Origin: DAOSXA01 sp964526835
Lineage (GTDB): Bacteria; Zixibacteria; MSB-5A5; GN15; FEB-12
DNA: 64,000 nucleotides
Assembly (NCBI GenBank): GCA_964526835.1
Contig: CAZGMK010000006.1
Coordinates: 62,001 to 126,000 of the forward strand
Direction: 5' to 3'
A model generated the notes under the pieces. It ran no database searches. It was given only the letters and a program-made list of their open reading frames with translations, and was not told where the DNA came from. The position numbers and the translations under genes are program-made. Below are positions 32,046 through 40,791 of this stretch, in pieces. Each line of letters opens with the position of its first letter. The first letter of the stretch is position 1.

Positions 32046-33443
32046 ATCGATAAATTCGACATAGTCATCATCGGTGGCGGGCCGGGCGGATATACCGCCG
32101 GTATCAGGGCCGCCATGAAGGGCGCCAGGGTTGCCGTAGTGGAGTACGATAAGCTCGGCGGGGTCTGCCTTAACCGCGGATGTATCCCCTCCAAAGCACT
32201 GATCGCCTCGGCCGCCCAGTACTACAAGACCAAACACGGTCCGGATTACGGTCTCACGCTGGCGGGACAAGTCGGTTACGACTGGACCGCCATGAGCGCG
32301 CGCAAAAACAAGATCGTCGGCACCATGGTCGGCGGGATCGGCCAGCTCTTCAAATCGCACGGCGTCACCCACCTTCAGGGCTGGGGCAAGATCACGAAGA
32401 AGGACCAGGTATCGGTGATCGCCGAGGACGGCTCCGAGACGAAGATACAGGCCAGGAATATCATCATTGGCACCGGGTCGCGCGCGGCCGGCCTGCCGGG
32501 GATTAATATCGACGGCAAACGTATCCTTACCTCGGACCACCTGCTCAAGCTGGAGAACCTGCCGCAGTCGATGCTGATCATCGGAGCCGGGGTAATCGGC
32601 TGCGAGTGGGCCTTCATGCTGGCCATGCTCGATGTCAAGGTAACCGTGGTCGAGTTGCTCGACCAGGCCCTGCCGATGGAGGATACCAGCACCGGGAAAC
32701 TGATCGAGCGCGAACTGAAGAAGCTCAAGGTCGATGTCTACACCGGTACCAAGGTCGAACAGGTCGGACCGGGGGCACAAGGAGTGACCGCGAGGCTGTC
32801 CAACGGCAAAGTGGTCGAAGCTAACCAGGCGCTGGTGGCGGTAGGACGGCGGTTCAATGTGGAGGACCTGGGGCTGGACGAGGTCGGGGTCAAGCAGCAC
32901 AAGAACGGCTCGATAGCGACAACAGCCGATATGCGGACCAATGTGAAGAACATTTTCGCGATCGGCGATGTTCGCGGCGAAATTCTGCTGGCGTATACAG
33001 CGGTCCATGACGGCTCGGTGGCGGTCGACAATGCGCTGGGCGAGAAGGCGAAGAAAGACTATCTCGGAGTGCCCTCTGTGATTTTCACCCACCCGGAGGT
33101 GGCTTCGGTGGGCATGAGAGAGGCCGAGGCTTCGGCGGAACATGATATCGCCATCGGCAAATTCCCGATGCGGGCGCTGGGAAAGGCGCACGCGGAGAAC
33201 GAGATATCGGGCGAGGTCAAGTTGATCGGCGACAAGAAGACCGACAAACTGCTCGGTGCGCATATCGTCGGCGCGCATGCGACCGAGATCATCCATACCG
33301 CCGCCCTGGCCATCAAACGCAAGATGACAGTGAAACAGCTTGGCGAGCTGATCTTCGCGCACCCGGTCATATCGGAGTCGATCATGGAAGCGGCCCACGA
33401 TCTTCACGGGGAATCGGTGCACCTGGCGAAGAAGAAGAAGTAG
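32046..33443 (+). CDS. lpdA: dihydrolipoamide dehydrogenase, apparent ATC start
   Basis: 465 residues if translation starts at ATC 32046. The first ATG (32115) falls inside the FAD-binding domain, after its dinucleotide motif GGGPGG (residues 10-15), so it cannot be the true start. A strong ribosome site (AAGGAG, 32032-32037) lies 8 bases before the ATC, and no ATG, GTG or TTG is in frame nearby. Redox disulfide C41/C46 ('GGVCLNRGC'), NAD domain 'IIGAGVIGCEWA' and the catalytic H439/E444 pair ('HPVISE') are intact. It reoxidises lipoamide in 2-oxoacid dehydrogenase or glycine cleavage complexes; no partner E1/E2 genes are in the window. Confidence 0.92.
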   Translation: MDKFDIVIIGGGPGGYTAGIRAAMKGARVAVVEYDKLGGVCLNRGCIPSKALIASAAQYYKTKHGPDYGLTLAGQVGYDWTAMSARKNKIVGTMVGGIGQLFKSHGVTHLQGWGKITKKDQVSVIAEDGSETKIQARNIIIGTGSRAAGLPGINIDGKRILTSDHLLKLENLPQSMLIIGAGVIGCEWAFMLAMLDVKVTVVELLDQALPMEDTSTGKLIERELKKLKVDVYTGTKVEQVGPGAQGVTARLSNGKVVEANQALVAVGRRFNVEDLGLDEVGVKQHKNGSIATTADMRTNVKNIFAIGDVRGEILLAYTAVHDGSVAVDNALGEKAKKDYLGVPSVIFTHPEVASVGMREAEASAEHDIAIGKFPMRALGKAHAENEISGEVKLIGDKKTDKLLGAHIVGAHATEIIHTAALAIKRKMTVKQLGELIFAHPVISESIMEAAHDLHGESVHLAKKKK

Positions 33444-33696
33444 GCCGTTTCCGCAGATGCTACGCCGTATCCCCACTTATCGGGGTTTAGGCGCTTCTGT
33501 CTGATGCAGTTGCTGCGGCTCCCAGTAATAGACTGTCCCGCAACTGATTACACCCTGCTGCCCCGGCCCCGTACAGCTTCCGGGGGCGCAGTCGATGCGT
33601 ATTGTTGGCCGGAAAAGACTTCCGCACATAATCAGGACTATCGTAAGGCGTTATAGCGGGGTCGTTTATAATGCGAGCAGGAATGCAGTCCGGACA

Positions 33697-33713
33697 TTGG
33701 CACGCAAATTGTT
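33697..33713 (+). promoter_or_regulatory. sigma-54-like promoter
   Basis: TTGGCACG-CAAA-TTGTT. The -24 part matches consensus exactly; the -12 part has GT in place of GC. Expected start near 33723. No gene follows before the hairpin at 33781. Confidence 0.4.
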
Positions 33714-33722
33714 ATCTATTAG

Positions 33723-33820
33723 CGCGTTAAGTTACTCTTACAGTAGTTATGGCGGTGAAGGGTATCTTACGAGGTGGGGTGAAGGAGCTTCTCATGATGA
33801 GAGGCTCCTTCCGTTGTTTT
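33723..33820 (+). ncRNA. possible small RNA between sigma-54-like promoter and terminator
   Basis: The interval from the predicted start (~33723) to the T-run after the hairpin (33815-33820) is about 98 bases and contains no conserved coding frame; a 44-codon ATG frame at 33749 has no ribosome site. The call depends on the promoter and hairpin alone. Confidence 0.3.
33781..33820 (+). terminator. strong hairpin with T-rich tail
   Basis: A near-perfect 15-bp inverted repeat (GAAGGAGCTTCTCAT / ATGAGAGGCTCCTTC, one T-G wobble) around a single central base, followed by CGTTGTTTT. It is an intrinsic terminator by form, yet lies 340 bases after lpdA with no gene between. Confidence 0.65.
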
Positions 33821-33906
33821 GGCCCACACTGTAGTCCAAACATGGGCTTATTCGATCGTGCTGAATCATTGTACTCGGGGCCGTGACTGCGTATATTTAT
33901 TTGAAG

Positions 33907-34719
33907 ATGAATGAGAAGTCGACAGACAGCCGCCTGGGCGATCGCAAGCTCGGCGATGAGTGGGCCGACTGGGACGGAACCACCGAACCCGAGTCGAGCG
34001 AAGCCGGCAGCCATCTCTTCTTATGGCTGGCCGGGCTGGCCGCCCTGCTGCTGATTGTGGCGGCGGCGGGGTTCCTGTGGCTGATCTATCCGCGCCTGGC
34101 CGGGCTGGGGACAGCTCTGACCACAGTTGTGACCGCGGCCTTCTTTGTTTTCGCGGGGGCCATGCTGGTGTGGACGGTGCTGTTTGCATGGTCGGCGGCG
34201 ATCCAGCGGCCGGTCTCGCGCCTGGTGATCCTACCGAATCTGATCAACCGCCTGTTGACTGTCGTAGCATGGGTCGGGAAGCGGCTCGGCATATCGACTG
34301 ACCGGCTGACCAATTCGTTTCTGAAAACCCATAACGCCCTGCTCAATTCGCAACGGATCACAGTGCCGGCGGAGCGGCTGCTCCTGTTGGCGCCGCGGTG
34401 CCTGACTCGTGAGGCCAACAAGCGGCTGCGCCAGATGCGTGATGACTACGGCTTCGTGCTCCATGTGGTCGGGGGCGGCACCGATGCGCGGCTGAAGATT
34501 CGCAGAGTGCGGCCGTGGCTGGTGCTGGCTATTGCCTGCGAGCGGGACTTGTTGTCGGGCTTCAAGGAGGTCAACCCGCATGTGCCGGTGATCGGAATCC
34601 CGAATGCCCGACCGGAGGGGCCGTGCAAAAACACTTGTGTCGATCTCGATGTGATCGAGGGGAGTATTCGGCGGTTTCTCGGCCAGACCCTGACGGCGTC
34701 AAATTCAGTTGACAAGTAG
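33907..34719 (+). CDS. DUF116 membrane protein
   Basis: 270 residues from the ATG at 33907; a GTG at 33883 in frame is also possible and neither has a strong ribosome site. An acidic N-terminus, two membrane helices (~36-60, 72-96) and a cytoplasmic domain follow. The DUF116 pattern is clear: 'LLLAPRCLTREANKRLRQM', 'FVLHVVGGGTDA', 'VLAIACERDLLSGF', 'VPVIGIPNARPEGPCKNTCVDLD', with four conserved Cys. DUF116 proteins are uncharacterised; some are annotated near formyltransferase or radical-SAM genes. No such partner is adjacent here; a tRNA gene follows. Confidence 0.85.
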   Translation: MNEKSTDSRLGDRKLGDEWADWDGTTEPESSEAGSHLFLWLAGLAALLLIVAAAGFLWLIYPRLAGLGTALTTVVTAAFFVFAGAMLVWTVLFAWSAAIQRPVSRLVILPNLINRLLTVVAWVGKRLGISTDRLTNSFLKTHNALLNSQRITVPAERLLLLAPRCLTREANKRLRQMRDDYGFVLHVVGGGTDARLKIRRVRPWLVLAIACERDLLSGFKEVNPHVPVIGIPNARPEGPCKNTCVDLDVIEGSIRRFLGQTLTASNSVDK

Positions 34720-34736
34720 CGGATTTGCGATAAATT
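34709..34736 (+). promoter_or_regulatory. sigma-70 promoter of tRNA-Met
   Basis: TTGACA (34709-34714), 16-base spacer, TAAATT (34731-34736); the tRNA starts 19 bases after the -10 box. It overlaps the last codons of the DUF116 gene. The whole element, spacer included, closely resembles the promoter at 59690-59717. Confidence 0.7.
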
Positions 34737-34754
34737 ACCGATTCCTTACGATGT

Positions 34755-34831
<77 letters not shown>

Positions 34832-34941
34832 TTTCTGTGTCCCTTCGCCAATAGAGGTGAATTCTCATCATAGGGCCCGATGGGAGCCCGATCTGAGGAT
34901 GATCGGTTTGACTTACCGGTGCGCTCATTGTATGTTCCGGG

Positions 34942-37224
34942 GTGCTTCGCAGGGTATGGACATACGCGGGATATGCATCAGCATTGGTGGCGTCGGTGGC
35001 GTGCCTGCTGATTCTCAGCGGCTGCGGGGATAAGCCGGAAGATGGCATCGCGCGATATCGACTCGAGCCGGTGGCCGAACCGGAGGCGCTGCCGTATCGG
35101 TTTGAAGTAATTGAAATGCAACGGTACATCGGCACGGGGCGCTTCCTGCCGATCAAGCTTGATGCCGCCGGGCGGTACGGATCTTGTCAAATGCTTGATG
35201 GGTGGCGGCCGTCCGACACGCTGTCGTGTTTGGTTTTCAAGGAGTCAGTCCGTCTGGGGTCGAGAGCTTTTCGGCACTTCAACACACCATCCAAACAGTA
35301 CGATGACTGGCTGGTAAAGGACTTCGATCACGACGGAACCGATGAAGTTGCGGTGACTTTCATCAGCCGCGGTACAGTCCGCCTGGCAATCTATGACCCG
35401 CACGAAGACACGGCGCTGTGCGAGATGCCGTTAGTCGCCGGTCAGGATCGCGACGGTAACGGCTATTGGGATGGAGAGAGCTTCATAATCGACGTTGTGG
35501 ACATCAACGGCGATGGTTTCGGTGAACTCCTGATCGGCGTCTGTTCCGGATATGACCTCTATCCACGTCAGGTCATGGCTGTCGACTGGCGAGACAGGCA
35601 CGTCCTCTGGGAATTCCCGGTCAGCGGCCAGGTTTCGTTTCGCACGCAGTACACAACTGGACATACCGTCTCTGACTCCCTTATCCTGGTGATCCGAGTG
35701 GCCAGCAAGGGCAATAGCGCGTCGACTGCCATAATGGACGACGCTCACAGCTACGTGCTGGCGCTCAATGAGGATGGGAGCCTTCGGTGGTGCCATGAAG
35801 TTGGCGGTGAGTTCGATGCTGCTTACGCCGCGATTGCGGATTATGACGGCGATGGTCAGGATGAGATCGTGTGCGAGCGAATCTGGCCCGATACCAGCCA
35901 GGATCAGGGCGGAGTATTACCGGAACGACCGTGGGCGTATTTCACGGCCTTCGACCTGGACGGAAATATCGTTGACTCGATTGACATCGGGCGCGACAGG
36001 GAAATTCGGTACCTGAGTCGAATCGACATCGGTGAGGATACCCTGCCCCGCTATTTCGGGTCATCGATGCGCAATTCACTGATGATATTCGATCACAATT
36101 TCAACTTGGTGGCTGAGCTCACGGGAGACGCCTTCATGGCGGTCGCCGGTTGTGAGGACTTTCTGGGCCGAGGCGACAAGCAGTTGCTCATTTCGTCCCG
36201 GGACAACCGAACATGGCTGCTGGATCGAGAGTTTGAGACGCTTGCGATGTTCCCTGAATTCGCAATCGTTCCGTATCTCACCAGTTGGTACCCCGGTCCC
36301 AATGGACAGGGAAAGATATTGCTCGCAGGGGCTGACAAAGGGCTGGTGCACTATATCCTGTCATTCGCCCGCACCCCCTGGTTCTCGGTTTTCTTCCGTA
36401 AGCCGTGGCTGGCGTCGGTGGCGGCGGCAGTGCCGTTGGCGCTCATCATCGTAATAGTGACAGTCGCTCTGCTGCGGATTCGCCAGAAGAACCGTGTTAT
36501 TTTGGCAGCTCAGGAGGAACTCAAGGCCACTCAGGCCAGGCTCATCGCAGCTGAGAAGTTCGCCCAGGCCCGAAGCATCGCCGGCGGCTTCGCCCATGAA
36601 ATCCGCAACGCCCTATTTCCTGCCCGTACCTGGCTTGGCAAGCTGAGGCGTATCGCAGGCAATGATCCGAAACATGTCAAGGCAGTTGACCGCACCGAGC
36701 AGGCCGTGGTGCGCGCCATCGAGACCACCCACAAGATCTCGATGTACACCAAGCTCGAAGAACATCCGCCCCCGGAGCCGGTTGACTTCCAGCAGGTACT
36801 CCAGGAATCGCTGCGAGAACATCAGGACCGTATTGCCGAGCTTCAGGTCCGGGTCGATGTAAGGGGAGATACCCGGACAAAGGTCCTCTCACACCCGGAT
36901 TTGCTTAAGGTAGTCCTCGACAACCTCATACGTAATGCCCTAGACGCCTTGACAGAAACCGACACTCAACGTATTATATCCACCACAGGCTGTGCTCAGC
37001 AGGAGGCGCTCACAGTCAGGTTCGAGGATAACGGGATCGGCATTGTGCCAGAGGATATCGGCAAGGTCTTCGAAGCTTTCTTTTCGACCAAGCCGACCAC
37101 TGGAACCGGCCTCGGTTTGCCGATGGCCCGAAAGATAATGGAGATGTACGACGGCTCGATAGAGGTGAGCAGCCAACCCGGTCGGAGTACCGTATTCATG
37201 CTGACATTCAAGCTCGCCAACTGA
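34942..37224 (+). CDS. sensor histidine kinase with lipobox and FG-GAP-like periplasmic domain
   Basis: 760 residues from a GTG start. The N-terminus has a hydrophobic run ending LSGC, a lipobox. Residues ~30-485 contain calcium-loop motifs of the FG-GAP type ('DFDHDGTDEVAV', 'DINGDGFGELLIG', 'DYDGDGQDEIV'), suggesting a periplasmic beta-propeller sensor. A membrane helix (489-514) leads to a coiled coil and a kinase core: H-box 'GGFAHEIRNAL' with H552, N-box 'NLIRNALDAL', G-boxes 'DNGIGI' and 'GTGLGLPMARKIM'. It is followed 31 bases later by an NtrC-type regulator, clearly its partner. Signal unknown. Confidence 0.88.
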   Translation: MLRRVWTYAGYASALVASVACLLILSGCGDKPEDGIARYRLEPVAEPEALPYRFEVIEMQRYIGTGRFLPIKLDAAGRYGSCQMLDGWRPSDTLSCLVFKESVRLGSRAFRHFNTPSKQYDDWLVKDFDHDGTDEVAVTFISRGTVRLAIYDPHEDTALCEMPLVAGQDRDGNGYWDGESFIIDVVDINGDGFGELLIGVCSGYDLYPRQVMAVDWRDRHVLWEFPVSGQVSFRTQYTTGHTVSDSLILVIRVASKGNSASTAIMDDAHSYVLALNEDGSLRWCHEVGGEFDAAYAAIADYDGDGQDEIVCERIWPDTSQDQGGVLPERPWAYFTAFDLDGNIVDSIDIGRDREIRYLSRIDIGEDTLPRYFGSSMRNSLMIFDHNFNLVAELTGDAFMAVAGCEDFLGRGDKQLLISSRDNRTWLLDREFETLAMFPEFAIVPYLTSWYPGPNGQGKILLAGADKGLVHYILSFARTPWFSVFFRKPWLASVAAAVPLALIIVIVTVALLRIRQKNRVILAAQEELKATQARLIAAEKFAQARSIAGGFAHEIRNALFPARTWLGKLRRIAGNDPKHVKAVDRTEQAVVRAIETTHKISMYTKLEEHPPPEPVDFQQVLQESLREHQDRIAELQVRVDVRGDTRTKVLSHPDLLKVVLDNLIRNALDALTETDTQRIISTTGCAQQEALTVRFEDNGIGIVPEDIGKVFEAFFSTKPTTGTGLGLPMARKIMEMYDGSIEVSSQPGRSTVFMLTFKLAN

Positions 37225-37255
37225 CACCAACTTCGAACGACAATTACCCACCACC

Positions 37256-38623
37256 ATGACGGCCAAACCGGACAGAGCAAGAATACTCATTGTTGATGAC
37301 GACCCGTATGTGCTTGAAGCTCTCGAGGCGTCGTTCGAGGATGATTACGATGTGATGACCGCCTCCTCGGGACCAGAGGCTGTCGAGACGGTTCGGCAAT
37401 CGTCAGGCCTTGCCACCGTGGTCATGGATATCAAGATGCCGGGCATGGATGGGATCGAGGCCACCCGTGAAATCCGTAACCTCGATCCGGAATTGCCGGT
37501 CATTCTGCACACCGCCTACCCGGGCGATTACGACGAAGACCAGATCGACTGCAACGAGAAACCTGATGCTTACATTGTCAAGGCCGGCCCGGAGAGCCGC
37601 CTGGCCAGGGCGGTGCGGAACGGGGTCGAGAAGCGTCGCCTGAGAATCGATAACCGCGCCCTGTTGCAGCTGGCCGGCCAGTCATGGGGCCTGGTTGGCA
37701 GGTCGCCCGCGATGCTGGAGATATTCCGCCAGATTCATCGCCTGGGGCCGACCCGGGTGCCGGTGATTATTTTGGGCCAGACAGGAACCGGCAAGGAACT
37801 GGTCGCCCAGGCATTGCACATGTTCAGCCGGGCCGCCAACAAGCAGATACAGATTCTTGAGTGCAACCACAAGAACCCGACCCTGATCGAGGCCGATCTC
37901 TTCGGCACCGAGAAAGGCGCCTTCACCGATGCGGTCGACCGGCCGGGCCTGGTCGAGCGCGCCGACGGGGGCACGCTCTTCCTTGATGAGATCGGGGACC
38001 TCGACATCACGACCCAGGCCAAGCTGTTGCGGGTGACAGAACGCGGAGAGTACGAGAGGGTCGGTGGGGCCGAGCGACGGACATCGCGGTTTCGCCTGAT
38101 CTGCGCCACCCATCGCGATCTCAGAAAGATGGTAACCGACGGGGCGTTCCGCGAGGACTTCTATTATCGCCTGGAGGGATCGACTATCACGATCCCGCCG
38201 CTGTCCGCCAGGCGCGAGGACATTCCTCTTCTGGCCAATCACTTCGCCCGCGAATTCGCCGCCGACTGCGGCCGCCTGAACACGGTTTTCGATGAGCCGG
38301 CTATGGACATTCTGCGCAATCACGACTGGCCCGGCAATGTCCGACAGTTACAGCGGGTAGTCCGCCAGATGATGCTGCACTGCGATTCGGGATTGATCAT
38401 GGCGGATGATGTCTGCCGCGCCATCGACATGAAGCCCGCCGCGCAGTCCGACAACGGTTTCTCCCTTACCGAGCGCGTAATGGGGTACCGTCGCGATCTG
38501 ATCCGTGATGCTCTGCGCGCCGCCGACGGGAACGTGGCTGGTGCCGCCCGCTCCTTGAGATGCGATGCCGCCTGGCTGCGCAAGATCATCCGCCATGACG
38601 GATTTGATTGCAGCAGCGAATAG
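37256..38623 (+). CDS. NtrC-family sigma-54 response regulator with GAFTDA loop
   Basis: 455 residues. Receiver domain (~8-120) with D14-D16, phosphorylation site D58 and K109. AAA+ domain (~145-375): Walker A GQTGTGKE (174-181), loop GAFTDA at 221-226 where GAFTGA is the rule, Walker B 'GGTLFLDEIGDL', 'REDFYYRLEGSTITIPPL'. A Fis-type HTH closes it ('GNVAGAARSLRCDAAWLRKIIRHDG'). The kinase gene before it is its likely partner. D225 in the sigma-54 contact loop is unusual and may weaken or alter sigma-54 contact. No sigma-54 promoter was found nearby as an obvious target. Confidence 0.9.
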   Translation: MTAKPDRARILIVDDDPYVLEALEASFEDDYDVMTASSGPEAVETVRQSSGLATVVMDIKMPGMDGIEATREIRNLDPELPVILHTAYPGDYDEDQIDCNEKPDAYIVKAGPESRLARAVRNGVEKRRLRIDNRALLQLAGQSWGLVGRSPAMLEIFRQIHRLGPTRVPVIILGQTGTGKELVAQALHMFSRAANKQIQILECNHKNPTLIEADLFGTEKGAFTDAVDRPGLVERADGGTLFLDEIGDLDITTQAKLLRVTERGEYERVGGAERRTSRFRLICATHRDLRKMVTDGAFREDFYYRLEGSTITIPPLSARREDIPLLANHFAREFAADCGRLNTVFDEPAMDILRNHDWPGNVRQLQRVVRQMMLHCDSGLIMADDVCRAIDMKPAAQSDNGFSLTERVMGYRRDLIRDALRAADGNVAGAARSLRCDAAWLRKIIRHDGFDCSSE

Positions 38624-38641
38624 CATTCGACTCAGATACTG

Positions 38642-39300
38642 GTGACGTTGGAGTCGGAATTGATCCAGACGTTTGTTCCTGACAAACAGAAGAGTCGTCG
38701 TGCCGGTGGTGTCTCGGATGGGTATATAGCTGAGGCCTTCGTCCATGATCCGGAAGCTGATAGGCTGCAATGTCCTCGAGGTCATCGTCTGCAGCGTCGT
38801 AAGCTGAATGCGGGCAAGACGGCGGTTACTTACCAGGCCAAAGCCAAGGATTGTCAGGCTCGTTCGTCGAAGCCGGAGTGTTGTCCCGGGTCTCAAGGAG
38901 GGCGTTACGTCAACCGTCCTTTATACGAGAAAGAGCTCAAGGAGATATCGGATCGCGTGCATTCACCAGTTGGTCGGTATTATCGTCGGGCGCGGTCGGT
39001 GGTTGTCGAGGGGGGCGCAGGGTGACTGGAGGGGGGCAGTGGTTGGCGGACATCCTCATCTGCCAACGTCCGACCTATTGCACAGGTGTCCGAGGAGAGA
39101 ACTGGTGCACGAGGAGCGGCTGTCACAGTAGCACAACCTTTGGCGTTTGACGTGGCTGGCAAGAAAGTACCGCAAGGTAGGTCGAGGGCGAAAGCCCTTG
39201 CTGCCAAGGTCCTCGGAGACATTACCGCAAAGTCTCGCTCCGCCTTCGACGAAGCTATGATTCTGCGGAACGACCTATACGGACAACCTCAGGACGTGCG
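38642..39300 (+). pseudogene. decayed transposase (IS1182/IS4-like DDE family)
   Basis: A frame at 38642-39025 reads like the middle of a DDE transposase of the IS1182 type: 'FVPDKQKSRR', 'AFVHDPEADRLQCPRGHRL', 'YQAKAKDCQARSSKPECCP', then 'YEKELKEISDRVHSPVGRYYRRA', which resembles the '...G..YRRRK..VEPVFG' region. The frame then breaks; about 39125-39175 in another frame 'HNLWRLTWLARKYR' resembles the C-terminal end. There is no N-terminal part, no terminal inverted repeat that I can find, and at least one stop or frameshift. The remnant fills the gap between the NtrC-type regulator and gatA. Confidence 0.6.
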
Positions 39301-39351
39301 CCAGCCACGGAATCGCTTTATCAGTTCCGGTCTCATCCCTATATTCGGTTC

Positions 39352-40791
39352 ATGGTCAAGTACGAGGGCATGGCCGCGGCGGACATGGCGCGGGCGGTGC
39401 AGGATGGTGATATAACCGCGGAGTATCTGGCGCGAGAGGCGCTGAGAAGGGCGAACGGGTACGGGCAAGAGCTGAACGCCTTCATTACGCTGTGCGAGGA
39501 CAAGGCGGTGGCCCAAGCGCGGGATGTCGATGGATTGTCCGGCGAGGACAAGGCGACCAGACCGCTGTGCGGAGTGCCGGTCGCGATCAAAGACAATATC
39601 TGCTATCAGGACTATCCCACTACCTGCGGTTCGAAAATGCTGGCCGAGTTTGTTCCACCCTACGATGCCACGGTCGTGACGCGCCTGATCGAAGCCGGTG
39701 CGGTGGTGATCGGCAAGACCAACCTCGATGAGTTCGCGATGGGATCATCGAGCGAAACCTCGTACTTCGGGCCTGTGCGCAACCCGCATTCGGGCGAACA
39801 CGTACCCGGTGGATCCTCGGGCGGCTCGGCGGCGGCGGTGGCGGGCGGCATAGTCCCGCTGGCGCTTGGCAGCGACACAGGCGGATCGGTACGGCAACCG
39901 TCGGCCTTCTGCGGGGTCTTCGGCCTTAAGCCTACGTACGGCCTGGTATCACGATATGGGCTGGTGGCGTTTGGATCATCGCTGGACCAGATCGGACCGA
40001 TTGCCCGGAACCCTGCCGACCTCGACCTTGCGATGTGGGTCATTTCCGGCCATGACGCTCTCGACAGTACTAGTATCGATCCAGACAGAGCATTCCTAAC
40101 TGCCGAGCCCAAGCAGCCACTCACCATCGGCCTGATTAGCGAGTTTCTGCCCGATGACCTGCATGGTGATATCAGCTCGGTGGTAGGTAGCGCGGTCGAG
40201 CAGGTGCGCGCGCAGGGGCATCAGGTGGTCGATGTCAGTCTGCCGTCGGTCAGCCGAGCAGTGGCGGCCTACTATATCATCGCCAACTCAGAGGCCTCAT
40301 CGAATCTGGCCCGCTACGATGGAATCCGCTACGGCCTGCGTGCCGCCGGCGACTATGCTCTCCGGCGGATGTTTGCCGCTACCCGGTCGGAGGGTTTCGG
40401 GGTGGAGGTCAAGCGACGCATCATGCTGGGGACATTTGCGCTGTCGTCGGGGTACTATGACGAGTACTACGGGCGCGCTTCACACGTGAGGTCCGTTTTG
40501 GGCGGCGAGTTTGAGACGGCCTTTGAAACAGTCGATCTGCTGCTCGGGCCAGTCACTCCGACGCCGCCGTTCAAATCAGGGGAGAGGCTGGATGATCCGC
40601 TGCAGATGTACCTGGCCGACGTGTTCACTACCCCGGCCAGCCTGGCGGGGCTGCCGGCGGTCAGTATCCCGCAAGGGAGTAATGAAGTGGGACTTCCCGT
40701 GGCCGTGCAATTGATTGGACCTGCGTTCTCGGATTCCCGGTTATTGGCCGTTGCAGCAATGATGAACGACAGAGATTCGGAGACGATGTGA
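39352..40791 (+). CDS. gatA: aspartyl/glutamyl-tRNA amidotransferase subunit A
   Basis: 479 residues. Amidase signature: K80 ('GVPVAIKDN'), 'GGSSGGSAAAVAGG' with S155, and nucleophile S179 ('GSDTGGSVRQPS') form the Ser-cisSer-Lys triad. It frees ammonia from glutamine for GatB to amidate mischarged Glu-tRNA(Gln) or Asp-tRNA(Asn). The ATG at 39352 lacks a ribosome site; an ATG at 39370 (residue 7) has GAGG close by. Its promoter region has been replaced or pushed away by the transposase remnant. The stop overlaps the start of the hydrolase gene. Confidence 0.95.
   Translation: MVKYEGMAAADMARAVQDGDITAEYLAREALRRANGYGQELNAFITLCEDKAVAQARDVDGLSGEDKATRPLCGVPVAIKDNICYQDYPTTCGSKMLAEFVPPYDATVVTRLIEAGAVVIGKTNLDEFAMGSSSETSYFGPVRNPHSGEHVPGGSSGGSAAAVAGGIVPLALGSDTGGSVRQPSAFCGVFGLKPTYGLVSRYGLVAFGSSLDQIGPIARNPADLDLAMWVISGHDALDSTSIDPDRAFLTAEPKQPLTIGLISEFLPDDLHGDISSVVGSAVEQVRAQGHQVVDVSLPSVSRAVAAYYIIANSEASSNLARYDGIRYGLRAAGDYALRRMFAATRSEGFGVEVKRRIMLGTFALSSGYYDEYYGRASHVRSVLGGEFETAFETVDLLLGPVTPTPPFKSGERLDDPLQMYLADVFTTPASLAGLPAVSIPQGSNEVGLPVAVQLIGPAFSDSRLLAVAAMMNDRDSETM

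Larger units (their letters stand above)
33444..33906. other. intergenic region with possible small RNA
   Basis: 463 bases between lpdA and the DUF116 gene. A small CCCC/GGGG hairpin followed by TTT (about 33470-33488) could end lpdA. A sigma-54-like sequence at 33697-33713 and a strong terminator-like hairpin at 33781-33811 frame a possible transcript of about 100 bases. No convincing protein gene. Confidence 0.5.

Noticed and set aside
31959..33476. 505-codon open frame on the minus strand opposite lpdA
   Set aside because: It is a shadow of the dihydrolipoamide dehydrogenase frame: no ribosome site, no recognisable domain, and the plus-strand protein has complete catalytic motifs.
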